NCBI GenBank assembly: GCA_015487435.1 | Contig: WFPU01000180.1 | Coordinates: 1-13,928, forward strand | Direction of reading: 5' to 3' | DNA from: Sulfurimonas sp. | Lineage (GTDB): Bacteria > Campylobacterota > Campylobacteria > Campylobacterales > Sulfurimonadaceae | Length of the DNA: 13,928 nt | Part shown: positions 1-8,086 of the stretch, piece by piece | Layout of the letters: the number at the start of each line of letters is the position of its first letter | Numbering within the stretch: the first letter of the stretch is position 1 | Notes under the pieces: model-generated | The model's input: only the letters and a program-made list of their open reading frames with translations | Told to the model about the DNA's origin: nothing | Database searches by the model: none | Translations under genes and position numbers: made by a program

Positions 1-2050
1 ACATCTTATGTGTCACATATATTGATGTTGTTTTTTTAAGATTTATTTCTAAATTTTTCAATAATTTTATTTCGGATGTTTGATCCATTGCATTACTAGG
101 TTCATCCATAAGCATAATTGGAGCATCTAATAAAAACGCACGGGCAATACCAATGCTTTGTCTTTGACCACCAGATAAACCTTGCCCGCGCTCTCCAATA
201 GGCATCTCGTAGCCTCTTGGATGTTTTTTGACAAATTCGTCAGTACCGCTTATTTGTGAAGCATTAATCATATCACTATCACTTGCATGTGGGGATCTAA
301 ATGTAATGTTATCTTTTACAGTACCACGAAATAACACAATATCTTGAGATACATAACCCATATTTTTTCTTAAATCTGCTGGATCAATTTGGTTAATATC
401 AATTCCATCTAATAAAATTTGTCCTGAGTCAACTTCGTATAAGCCCAATAAAAGTTTTTGTATAGTACTTTTTCCTGAACCAACACGACCAATGATAGCT
501 ATATGTTCTCCAGCTTCTACTTTAAAAGATATATTTTTTAAAACTTGAATCTCTGTATTTGGATATGTGAAAGTAACATTAACAAATTCAATATTACCAC
601 TAAATTTTGGTCTTTCGACAAATTTTTTGCCACTTGGACGCTCACTTGGTTGAGAAATTATCTCATTAAGTGCTTCATATGATGTTTTTGTATCTTGATA
701 GTTTGTCAAGAGTGCAGCAACTTGACCCATTGGTGCTAAAGTTCTTGATGTTAATATAACAATAGCGATAAGTCCACCCATAGATAGCTCAAAATCTTGA
801 ATTAGATATACGCCATATACAATTACCATTACTGTATTTAGTTGAAGCAACAGATGAGTAATAGTTGGGATAGAAGCTGACATAAGGCGAGATTTTAAGC
901 TTTTAGTAGCTATCTCTCCGGTTGATTCTTCCCATTTATATTGTGTTTGATTAAGTGTACCTAATGTTTTTAATGTCTCTATGTTATTTAGAGTCTCTAT
1001 AAGGATAGAATTCTTTTTAGCACTAGCTTCATGAGTACTTTCAATACTTTTTTGAAGTGGATTTTTTATTAAAAATGCATAACCTAAAATCAGAATCATC
1101 GTTGTTATAGGAACTAATACTACAGCACCACCTATATACCAAATAACCAATAAGAAAATGATTGTAAATGGTAAATCAATTACAGTTGCCATAGTTGCAT
1201 TTGTTAAAAAACCTCTGATAGAGTCAAAGTCTTTTAGTTTTGAAGCAAATGAACCAACTGATGGTGGATGATGTGCCATCTTCAAATCAAGTACTTTTTC
1301 AAAGATAATAGATGACATAATAATATCACTCTTTTTTGCAGCACTTTCAAGTAAAAATGTTCGTGTAAACTTCAAAAATGTATCTATCAGATATATAATA
1401 ATAACACCAATAGCAAAAACCCAAAGGGTTTCTATAGCATTATTTGGTACTACTCTATCATATACATTCATGGTAAAAAGTGGAGAAGCTAAAACAAAAA
1501 GATTTATAAGTAACGAGGCATAAAGTACATCTTTATATATAGGTATAGATAGTTTTAAAGTACTCCAAAACCAATGTTTTTGATTTAAATTAAGTGTACG
1601 AGAGCTTTCATCTGTATATTCAAAAGCTTTTTTAATCATAAATCCAAAACCAATATATTCATCTTCTACAATATCTAAATCAACCCATTCTTCAATTGCA
1701 TCCTCTGCAGGCATAATTATTTTAACTTTTTTAGAATCTTTTGAAAAGCTGTCTAATATGCAAGCACCTTGATTAGATAATAAGATTATCATAGGTAATT
1801 GAAGTGGAGAAATTTGTGATAGTGGTCTTTTAATTAATGATGATTTAAGTCCTGCACGTTCAGCCGCACGGGAGAATAAACCTTTAGCATTATTGATTGA
1901 AAAGAGTTCAGGTGATTCCTTACCTGGCTCAATTGGTAATCCAGCTGTTAGAGCTTCAGCTGAAAATGGTTTGTGATAAAGTTTTGTAAAAATGACTAAA
2001 CAATCCAATAGGGAGTCCATTTTTAGATTATCAGTATTTTCTATAAGCAT
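1..2050 (-). CDS. Type I secretion ABC exporter, LapB/LssB-like (3' end outside window)
   Basis: This is an inner-membrane ATPase/permease that should power one-step export of a large protein through the TolC-type channel encoded just upstream. 683 codons are visible and the frame is open at the left edge; relatives are about 700-720 residues, so only a short tail is missing. Residues 1-130 form a C39-peptidase-like domain that looks inactive: the catalytic Cys position appears to be Ser13 (D12-S13, with C17 matching the second Cys of the family motif), and the usual catalytic His position falls in the stretch QGACIL. Hydrophobic membrane segments fill roughly 165-430. The nucleotide-binding domain has Walker A GRVGSGKST (521-529), a Q-loop at Q569, signature LSGGQ (625-629), Walker B IMLMDE (645-650) and H681. 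The ATG at 2050 has AAGG/TAGG-like sites just upstream. An inactive C39-like domain is typical of exporters of RTX proteins or adhesins that keep their leader; the substrate is not visible. Confidence 0.93.
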   Translation of the reverse strand, partial: MLIENTDNLKMDSLLDCLVIFTKLYHKPFSAEALTAGLPIEPGKESPELFSINNAKGLFSRAAERAGLKSSLIKRPLSQISPLQLPMIILLSNQGACILDSFSKDSKKVKIIMPAEDAIEEWVDLDIVEDEYIGFGFMIKKAFEYTDESSRTLNLNQKHWFWSTLKLSIPIYKDVLYASLLINLFVLASPLFTMNVYDRVVPNNAIETLWVFAIGVIIIYLIDTFLKFTRTFLLESAAKKSDIIMSSIIFEKVLDLKMAHHPPSVGSFASKLKDFDSIRGFLTNATMATVIDLPFTIIFLLVIWYIGGAVVLVPITTMILILGYAFLIKNPLQKSIESTHEASAKKNSILIETLNNIETLKTLGTLNQTQYKWEESTGEIATKSLKSRLMSASIPTITHLLLQLNTVMVIVYGVYLIQDFELSMGGLIAIVILTSRTLAPMGQVAALLTNYQDTKTSYEALNEIISQPSERPSGKKFVERPKFSGNIEFVNVTFTYPNTEIQVLKNISFKVEAGEHIAIIGRVGSGKSTIQKLLLGLYEVDSGQILLDGIDINQIDPADLRKNMGYVSQDIVLFRGTVKDNITFRSPHASDSDMINASQISGTDEFVKKHPRGYEMPIGERGQGLSGGQRQSIGIARAFLLDAPIMLMDEPSNAMDQTSEIKLLKNLEINLKKTTSIYVTHKM

Positions 2051-2095
2051 TAGCCTACCTTTGAAATGTAATTGAGACCTCTGGTTAATTATAAG

Positions 2096-2124
2096 TTAGA
2101 TTCCAAGTTAAGCTTGGAATGACG
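2096..2124 (-). repeat. Short palindromic repeat, copy A (minus orientation)
   Basis: A perfect 8-bp stem, ATTCCAAG at 2100-2107 and CTTGGAAT at 2113-2120, flanks a 5-base loop. Read on the minus strand the unit begins GTCATTC and ends GAATCTAA, the same termini as copy B. It lies between the TolC-like and exporter genes of one operon, so it should be transcribed and could fold in the mRNA. This looks like a dispersed REP-like or MITE-like unit, but no other copy in the genome can be checked from here. Confidence 0.6.
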
Positions 2125-2132
2125 ATAGTTCT

Positions 2133-2184
2133 GTCATTCTGGACTTGCACCCAAGGGTATTTCCTACGGGCATCCAGAATCTAA
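2133..2184 (+). repeat. Palindromic repeat, copy B (plus orientation)
   Basis: Outer arms ATTCTGGA (2136-2143) and TCCAGAAT (2173-2180) pair perfectly. The interior adds further complementarity: CCC-A-AGG against CCT-A-CGGG around the loop GTATTT. The unit starts GTCATTC and ends GAATCTAA like copy A, and is clearly richer in G+C than its surroundings. With copy A in the opposite orientation, it makes an 89-bp composite bounded by the 8-bp inverted terminal repeat TTAGATTC/GAATCTAA. No target-site duplication is evident. Confidence 0.65.
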
Positions 2185-2204
2185 TAGCTAATTGTTCAGA
2201 GAGT

Positions 2205-4058
2205 TCAATTAACTATTTTATGTAGTTTCCTAACCACTATATCGACACGATTATTTTTTTCTACACCCATATCTGTTTCTCTACTAAAAATAGGAGCTTT
2301 ATCACTATTTGCATGAATATTAATATTTTCTTCTATTGCACCAGCACTAATAAGTCTATCTTTAATATATTGAGCTCTTTGTTTAGAAAGTTCTAGCTTT
2401 TGAGATTTTTTTAATTTTTCATTATCCACATTACCTAGTATGTCAAATTTAAGAAATTCAAATCCATAAAAACTAAGTTGGGTGATTAAAGATTTTAATC
2501 TATGCTCACCCTCTTGTGTTAAAATAGCTGTATCTTTATTAAATAAGAAACCATTATAGCGATCAATTTTTTGAGTATCTTCAAAAATAAATTTACACCC
2601 ATATATATCTCTCATCTTATCTTTAAGAGAGTTATTACAAAGATCAAAATCATCAACAATTAAATCAACATCTTTATCATAAGATATTGGAAGTGAGTCT
2701 AAATTTTGTGGAGTCTCACCTATTAAACCAACATTTGAGTAGACAGTATCAGCGCTTCCTAAAACAGTAGGTACTAATATTCCCATAGCATCAAGGATCC
2801 TATATTTTGAAAAAAGCATACTATATTCAGTATTTATGATTTGTTGTTTTGCCCCAATAAAATCATTTTGAGCTGATAATAAGTCTAGTAATGAACGACG
2901 ACCTAGATCGTACTCTTTAGCATAAAGTGTAAGTGTCTTAAGTGAGAATTTTTTATACTCTTGTAGGTGTTTTAGTTGGTCTTGAAGTTTTTCATTAGCA
3001 GACCATGAAAGATTTAACCCCTCTATAACCTGTCTTCTTAAATCATTTTTAGTTTCAACTTCTTGATGAATTACAGAGATATTCTTTTGAAGTGTAGCGC
3101 TATCTGAGAAGCCATTAAATAGGTTGTATGTTAGATATGCCATAACACGAAATCTATTATCATCACCTTGTATACCACTAAGATTGTTATTCATATTTTG
3201 AGAAATTTCAATATCAATTTTTGGATAAAAGGGCGATTTGCTTCCTTTGTATGATGCTTGAGCTAACTTAATATTGTATGCTGCTATTAAAAGAGATGGG
3301 TTGTTTTGCATCGCATATTGTGCTGCATCTTCTATTGTAGCTGGTAATCCTACATTTAAGACAGGCCTAGTCATATCATCAGTATTTAGATAACGACCCA
3401 ATACTCTGTGCATATTATATGTAACATCTAAAAGAGTATTTTCTTGAACTACATAGTTTGATTTAGCAAGTGAAAGTGATGATTCAATTTTGTTAACTTC
3501 TGATAATGTTGTTAAACCTGCATCATAAAGTTTTTCTACTTTTTTAAATATTTCAAGATTGATTTGAACATTTTCTTCTGCAGTATCAAGTAACTCTTTT
3601 TGTCTCATTACTTGTAGATAAGTATCTACCATTTTAAATGATGTGTCATTTACTTTTTCTATATAACTGTATGCTGAAGAGATAGTCCTATCTGATTGTT
3701 GTTTAACTTGATAATAGGTCTCAAAACCAGCAAAAATATTTTGAGTGTATTTAAGCGAAGTTTGGTATACGCTTAGAGTTGAAGAATCTACTAATTTACC
3801 ATCTTTTCTTAGTGTTGTAGTACCTTCCCAATCACTTCTTTCTTGGTTGTTTTCTATACCAACACCAACAGAGAGGTCTAGACTGGGATAATAACCAGAT
3901 TTGGCACTAGTAATATCTTCTTTGGTAGAGTTATAGTTTTTAAGTCTCTCTAATACGACAGGATTTGTTGATAAAACTTCCTCAATAGATGTTTTTAAAT
4001 CTTGTGCAAAAAGTGATGACGTAAGACTAAGAGCTATCAATATACCTGTTTTTTTCAT
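2205..4058 (-). CDS. TolC-family outer-membrane channel with C-terminal OmpA domain
   Basis: This is the predicted outer-membrane export duct of the type I system, 617 residues against roughly 450-490 for most TolC relatives. A signal peptide (1-18, likely cleaved at LFA|QD) is followed by two outer-membrane efflux repeats, about 20-225 and 240-435. Typical motifs are YDAGLTTLSEVNKIESS (178-194) and DLGRRSLLDLLSAQNDF (384-400). A linker with Cys474 and Cys488 leads to an OmpA/MotB-like domain (about 505-612) containing ELSKQRAQYIKDRL and KNNRVDIVV. The Asp and Arg that contact peptidoglycan in OmpA correspond to D545 and R561, spaced one residue wider than usual. The fused domain should tether the channel to the cell wall. 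The ATG at 4058 follows GGGA, and only 21 bases separate it from the upstream OmpA gene, so the two are probably co-transcribed. The export role rests on family and context. Confidence 0.92.
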   Translation of the reverse strand: MKKTGILIALSLTSSLFAQDLKTSIEEVLSTNPVVLERLKNYNSTKEDITSAKSGYYPSLDLSVGVGIENNQERSDWEGTTTLRKDGKLVDSSTLSVYQTSLKYTQNIFAGFETYYQVKQQSDRTISSAYSYIEKVNDTSFKMVDTYLQVMRQKELLDTAEENVQINLEIFKKVEKLYDAGLTTLSEVNKIESSLSLAKSNYVVQENTLLDVTYNMHRVLGRYLNTDDMTRPVLNVGLPATIEDAAQYAMQNNPSLLIAAYNIKLAQASYKGSKSPFYPKIDIEISQNMNNNLSGIQGDDNRFRVMAYLTYNLFNGFSDSATLQKNISVIHQEVETKNDLRRQVIEGLNLSWSANEKLQDQLKHLQEYKKFSLKTLTLYAKEYDLGRRSLLDLLSAQNDFIGAKQQIINTEYSMLFSKYRILDAMGILVPTVLGSADTVYSNVGLIGETPQNLDSLPISYDKDVDLIVDDFDLCNNSLKDKMRDIYGCKFIFEDTQKIDRYNGFLFNKDTAILTQEGEHRLKSLITQLSFYGFEFLKFDILGNVDNEKLKKSQKLELSKQRAQYIKDRLISAGAIEENINIHANSDKAPIFSRETDMGVEKNNRVDIVVRKLHKIVN

Positions 4059-4079
4059 TTTTTTCCCTAATTTATAAAA

Positions 4080-4892
4080 TTATTTAATTAATTCAACTTC
4101 AATGCGACGATTTTGTGCACGACCATCTTTTGTTTTATTGTCAGCTATTGGATCAGCTTCCCCTTTTCCAATGGTAGTTATTTTAGCACTATCTATTCCA
4201 TAGCGAGATAAAACCTCTTTTATAGCATTTGCTCTATCTAGAGATAATTTTTGATTTGATACATCACTACCTATACTATCGGTATATCCGTAAATAATTA
4301 AATCATAGCCTTTGTTTTCTTTTAAAAATAGTGCAAAATTTTGTAAATCGTTTATAAGTTTTTGGTCTATATTAGATTTGCCAGAAGCAAAATTTACTTT
4401 TAGTGTTGCTGTTTGCGGGCAACCATATCCATCAACATTAAAATATTTACCCGTGTTTGGGCATTGATCTTTTGAGTCAACTACTCCATCATCATCACTA
4501 TCTTTTTCACACCCTCTATAATCAACTGGAGTTCCTTCTTTAGTGTTTGGACACTTATCATCTTTGTTTGGTACACCATCATTATCATCATCTGGTAAAA
4601 TAAGACATCCTACTAAATCTACTTCAGCACCAATTGTTGTGTTTGGACATCTATCATTTTCATTAAGAACACCATCACTATCTAAATCATTATTGATTGG
4701 TTCTGGTATAACAATCCTAATAGGAGTTTCCTCAGTTGCAACTGGTTGAATATATCCATATTCACCAAGAAATTCTTGAACTACTTCAGTTTCAATATTC
4801 AAAGTTTTTATTTGTTCTTGTTCAGTTATATCTTGTGCATTTAAACAAAACGCAAAAAAAAGACTAAATATAATAGATGTAATTTTTTTCAT
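4080..4892 (-). CDS. OmpA-family protein with thrombospondin type 3-like repeats
   Basis: This is a secreted 270-residue protein, first gene of the type I secretion operon. The signal peptide is residues 1-19 (cleavage near LNA|QD); there is no convincing lipobox. Three Asp-rich, Cys-containing TSP3-type units follow at about 69-98, 101-128 and 131-158, each with a DxDxDGV-like core and CPNT; such repeats usually bind calcium. The C-terminal OmpA domain (about 163-270) has D205 and R220 at the 15-residue spacing seen in peptidoglycan-binding OmpA, plus NRRIEV near the end. No OmpA beta-barrel precedes it, so the protein is probably periplasmic and wall-bound. An upstream in-frame ATG at 4949 would hide the signal peptide and lies beyond the predicted promoter; the ATG at 4892 has GGAAG seven bases upstream and gives a clean MKKI signal, so it is chosen. 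Confidence 0.9.
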   Translation of the reverse strand: MKKITSIIFSLFFAFCLNAQDITEQEQIKTLNIETEVVQEFLGEYGYIQPVATEETPIRIVIPEPINNDLDSDGVLNENDRCPNTTIGAEVDLVGCLILPDDDNDGVPNKDDKCPNTKEGTPVDYRGCEKDSDDDGVVDSKDQCPNTGKYFNVDGYGCPQTATLKVNFASGKSNIDQKLINDLQNFALFLKENKGYDLIIYGYTDSIGSDVSNQKLSLDRANAIKEVLSRYGIDSAKITTIGKGEADPIADNKTKDGRAQNRRIEVELIK

Positions 4893-4920
4893 ATTTACTT
4901 CCAATGGATTTTTTTTTGAA

Positions 4921-4932
4921 ATTATAGCATAA
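4921..4932 (-). promoter_or_regulatory. Predicted promoter of the type I secretion operon (extended -10)
   Basis: On the minus strand the sequence reads TTATGCTATAAT, a perfect -10 hexamer with the TGn extension. No good -35 is visible; ATGTTA sits 17 bases upstream. Transcription would start about seven bases downstream, inside a run of nine A (4909-4917), leaving a leader of roughly 20 bases before the ATG at 4892. Confidence 0.6.
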
Positions 4933-5001
4933 TTTATATTATTTAACATTAATAATATTATTATATAACAAGATTATTTTGTGTATATTGGCAAAAAGCA
5001 C

Positions 5002-5013
5002 TTATGCTATAAT
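5002..5013 (+). promoter_or_regulatory. Predicted promoter of mutS (extended -10)
   Basis: TTATGCTATAAT gives a perfect extended -10 (TGCTATAAT). A TTGGCA at 4988-4993 resembles a -35 but lies only 14 bases away, so recognition probably depends on the extended -10. The start would be near 5020, about 25 bases before the mutS ATG. The same 12 bases occur on the other strand at 4921-4932 for the divergent secretion operon. Confidence 0.6.
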
Positions 5014-5045
5014 CTCATTTATAAAATACTATAGAAAAGTGACTA

Positions 5046-8000
5046 ATGCAAGCATCTGACATAAGTTCAATTTTAAATAACAAAGATAGACTTTTAACTC
5101 AAAGCTATTTTGACCTGCAAAGACATTTTGAGTCAAAATATGGCTCTGATACTGTTGTTTTTATGGAGATAGGGACTTTTTTTGAAGTATATGAAATTAA
5201 CAATGATGATGAACAAATTGGTAAAGCTAAAGAGATAGCTGAACTACTAAATATACAACTAACTAAAAAAAATAAAAATATAATAGAAAACTCTGATAAA
5301 AATCCACTTTTAGCAGGTGTGCCTGCTGTTAGTTTTGAGAGATATTTGAGTCGCCTTATAAGTGAGCAAAAATACACTATAGTTGTAGTTAAACAAAAAG
5401 GTTCTCCACCAAAAATCAGCCGTTATATATCTCAAATTGTATCACCTGGTACAAACTTTGAGCATGTTGTAGATAATGATGATAATTATATAGTTTCACT
5501 CTTGATAGATAAATATAGAGATATTTACACAATTGGGTATAGTGCCATAGATGTTACAACTGGAAAAACATGGCTTTATGAGACACATGGCACAAGTGAA
5601 GATCCCTCTTATGCGCTTGATGAAGTATTTAACCTTTTAAATGTATATAGGACTAGTGAAGTTGTTGTTACATTTTTAGATGGTGTGGATGACCAACGGC
5701 ATGTTATGAGCTACTTGGAGATTCCAGAACATTATCATTATAGTGTAAATAACGACAGACCTCGTGTTGAGTTTCAAAATGAACTTTTTGCAGAAGTTTA
5801 TCAAATACGCTCACTTTTATCTCCCATAGAGCATTTAGATTTAGAGAGAAGTCCGATGATAACAGAGTCTCTTGCAACACTCATTAACTTTGTAATAGAG
5901 CATGATTATCACATAGTACAAAAGCTTTCAATGCCTAGTCTTATAGATAATCGTCGTTTTATGTACCTTGGAAACAATGCGTTAGAGCAGATGGGAATTA
6001 TCTCTAAAGATAAACGGGAATTTACACTTTTAAAGATGTTAGATAAAAGCTCAACAGCTATTGGTCGTCGTCTTTTAAAAGAGAGATTGCTTAATCCTAT
6101 AATGGAGCAGAATGAATTAGAAAGGCGATATAATCTAATAGATAGAGTTTCTTCGCATGTGAGATTCTTAGATGAGACAATGCGTGGGATATATGATTTA
6201 GAAAGACTCTCTCGTAGATTAAACCTCTCTCGTTTGCATCCCTTTGAGATGAACCATATATATGATTCAATTTTAAGTGTTAAAGATTTGATGTTATATG
6301 TAAAAAAACATAAGATTCAAAAAACGCCTTTTTCAGAGTTTGAGATAGATGAATTTTTGCGTGATATTCAAAAAAGTATAGATTTAGATGTGTCTCGTCG
6401 TTTTACAAATACCACTGTTGATGAAAATTTTTTAATGAATGGTGTTGATGAAGCTATAGATACACTTGTAAAAGATAACTCTGTTATGCTTATAGCTCTT
6501 AATGATATTATGGCAAAAATAGAGCTTATGTTAAAAGAGGCAAATGCTGGAAGTTCTAGTAAACTTGTAACTCTTGGATTGCTTGAAAAAGAGGGTTACT
6601 ACATTTCACTTAGTAAAAACAGATATTCAATGATAGAGAGTGAATTTAAAAAGAGTGAAGAGTTTAAAGAATTTGTAGTTAAAAAACTTACAAACAATGT
6701 AAAACTAACTTCAGAGTTTACAGATAATCTCTCAGATAAGATTATGAAAAATCGCCGTAAAATTATAGCCCTTGTAAAAGATAGATATATCCAACTTCAA
6801 AGTGTTTATGAGAGACGATATGCACTTTTATTTGACCGTATCATATCTTATGTATCGGATTTGGATGTAGGTGTGAGTTCATCTAAAGTAGCACAAACTT
6901 ATAATCATTCAAGACCTATGATAGTTGAAGTAAAAGATGATGATAATTTTATGCAACTTATGCAACTTCGCCATCCACTCATAGAGGTACAAGAAAGCGG
7001 TGGGATATATGTTCCAAATGATGTAGTTATGGGAAATCGTGAATATATGGACCTACCACACCCAACTACAGTTATGCTTGAAGTAAGTGTACATGATGGA
7101 CATGATATAAATGGTGTATTGTTATATGGGATAAACTCGAGTGGAAAATCATCTTTAATGAAAAGTATAGGGATAGCTACACTTATGGCTCAGAGTGGAT
7201 TTTATGTGTCCGCCTCAGTTATGAAGTTTTCCCTTTTTGATTCACTTTTTACCCGTATAGTATCGCGTGATAATTTAGCAAAAGGTCTTTCAACTTTTGC
7301 AGTTGAGATGCTCGAGATGAAAAACATATTTAACCGTGCTACTCTTCGTTCGTTAGTTCTCGGTGATGAGATAAGTCACGGAACAGAGACGCTCTCAGGT
7401 GTGTCTATAGTAGCATCAGCCATCATAAAACTAGCAAAATTACGCTCACTATTTTTATTTGCAACACACCTGCATCAACTCTCAACTATGAAAGAGATAA
7501 CTTCACTAGATAATGTTGTGGATATGCATCTAAGTGTTGAGTATGACGAGGAAAAAGATGCACTTTTATTTAACAGAGTTTTACAATCAGGTAGCGGAAG
7601 TAGCATATATGGCTTAGAGTTTGCAAAATCACTCCACATGGATGATGAGTTTTTAGATACTGCAAATAAAATTCGTAAACGCCTTGCTAAAGATTTTGAT
7701 GAATTAGAGCTACTAGTAAAGAAAAAAACTAGCAAATACAACAAAGACTTATATGTAACTAAGTGTGTGATTTGTGGAGCTATCGCTGATGATGTTCATC
7801 ATATCATTAATCAAAATTTAGCAAATCAAGCAGGTTTTATAGACCACTTCCATAAAGATACAAAACATAATCTTGTTCCACTATGTAAAGACCATCATAA
7901 ACAAATTCACGATGGAAAAATTAAAGTGGATGGTTTTGTAATGACCTCTAAGGGATTAGAATTAAAGTATGAACAACAGATGATAAAAAAGAAAGTTGTT

Positions 8001-8075
8001 GAGGTAAAAGAACCTGAGATAAACAAGCCAAAAGATGACACTAGTTCAGATTTTGTTTTAGATGATTGGGATTAG
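5046..8075 (+). CDS. mutS: MutS-family mismatch-binding protein with C-terminal HNH nuclease domain (MutS7 type)
   Basis: A predicted DNA mismatch recognition ATPase of 1009 residues, longer than ordinary MutS (about 850). The N-terminal domain keeps the mismatch-probing Phe-x-Glu motif as F45-F46-E47 in MEIGTFFEVYE. Connector and lever/clamp regions fill about 150-640. The ATPase has Walker A GINSSGKSS (695-703), Walker B with D774-E775 in LVLGDEISHG, and FATHLHQL. The C-terminus adds an HNH domain (about 903-965): CVICG (C907, C910), VHHI (H918-H919), N942, and LCKDHHKQIH (C947, H950-H951), where the Cys pairs probably hold a metal. This architecture matches the MutS7 subfamily reported from epsilonproteobacteria, giant viruses and octocoral mitochondria, proposed to recognise and cut DNA in one polypeptide. 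MutS2 is excluded because the Phe-x-Glu domain is present and no Smr domain is seen. The ribosome site before the ATG is weak (GAAAAGTG). Confidence 0.94.
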   Translation: MQASDISSILNNKDRLLTQSYFDLQRHFESKYGSDTVVFMEIGTFFEVYEINNDDEQIGKAKEIAELLNIQLTKKNKNIIENSDKNPLLAGVPAVSFERYLSRLISEQKYTIVVVKQKGSPPKISRYISQIVSPGTNFEHVVDNDDNYIVSLLIDKYRDIYTIGYSAIDVTTGKTWLYETHGTSEDPSYALDEVFNLLNVYRTSEVVVTFLDGVDDQRHVMSYLEIPEHYHYSVNNDRPRVEFQNELFAEVYQIRSLLSPIEHLDLERSPMITESLATLINFVIEHDYHIVQKLSMPSLIDNRRFMYLGNNALEQMGIISKDKREFTLLKMLDKSSTAIGRRLLKERLLNPIMEQNELERRYNLIDRVSSHVRFLDETMRGIYDLERLSRRLNLSRLHPFEMNHIYDSILSVKDLMLYVKKHKIQKTPFSEFEIDEFLRDIQKSIDLDVSRRFTNTTVDENFLMNGVDEAIDTLVKDNSVMLIALNDIMAKIELMLKEANAGSSSKLVTLGLLEKEGYYISLSKNRYSMIESEFKKSEEFKEFVVKKLTNNVKLTSEFTDNLSDKIMKNRRKIIALVKDRYIQLQSVYERRYALLFDRIISYVSDLDVGVSSSKVAQTYNHSRPMIVEVKDDDNFMQLMQLRHPLIEVQESGGIYVPNDVVMGNREYMDLPHPTTVMLEVSVHDGHDINGVLLYGINSSGKSSLMKSIGIATLMAQSGFYVSASVMKFSLFDSLFTRIVSRDNLAKGLSTFAVEMLEMKNIFNRATLRSLVLGDEISHGTETLSGVSIVASAIIKLAKLRSLFLFATHLHQLSTMKEITSLDNVVDMHLSVEYDEEKDALLFNRVLQSGSGSSIYGLEFAKSLHMDDEFLDTANKIRKRLAKDFDELELLVKKKTSKYNKDLYVTKCVICGAIADDVHHIINQNLANQAGFIDHFHKDTKHNLVPLCKDHHKQIHDGKIKVDGFVMTSKGLELKYEQQMIKKKVVEVKEPEINKPKDDTSSDFVLDDWD

Positions 8076-8086
8076 ATAGGAAAATA

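Noticed and set aside
2051..2204. A small gene or a transposase remnant in the repeat-containing gap
   Set aside because: No frame of useful length with a ribosome site is present; the gap is explained by the two palindromic units and the exporter gene's upstream region.
4543..4749. Plus-strand open frame of 68 codons opposite the OmpA-family gene
   Set aside because: It is the antisense of the TSP3 repeat region, whose periodic Asp/Gly codons keep the reverse frame open. It has no ribosome site and no recognisable protein features.
4893..4949. Longer N-terminus of the OmpA-family protein from an ATG at 4949
   Set aside because: It would put 19 extra residues before a typical MKKI signal peptide, lies upstream of the predicted -10, and lacks a ribosome site as good as GGAAG before 4892.
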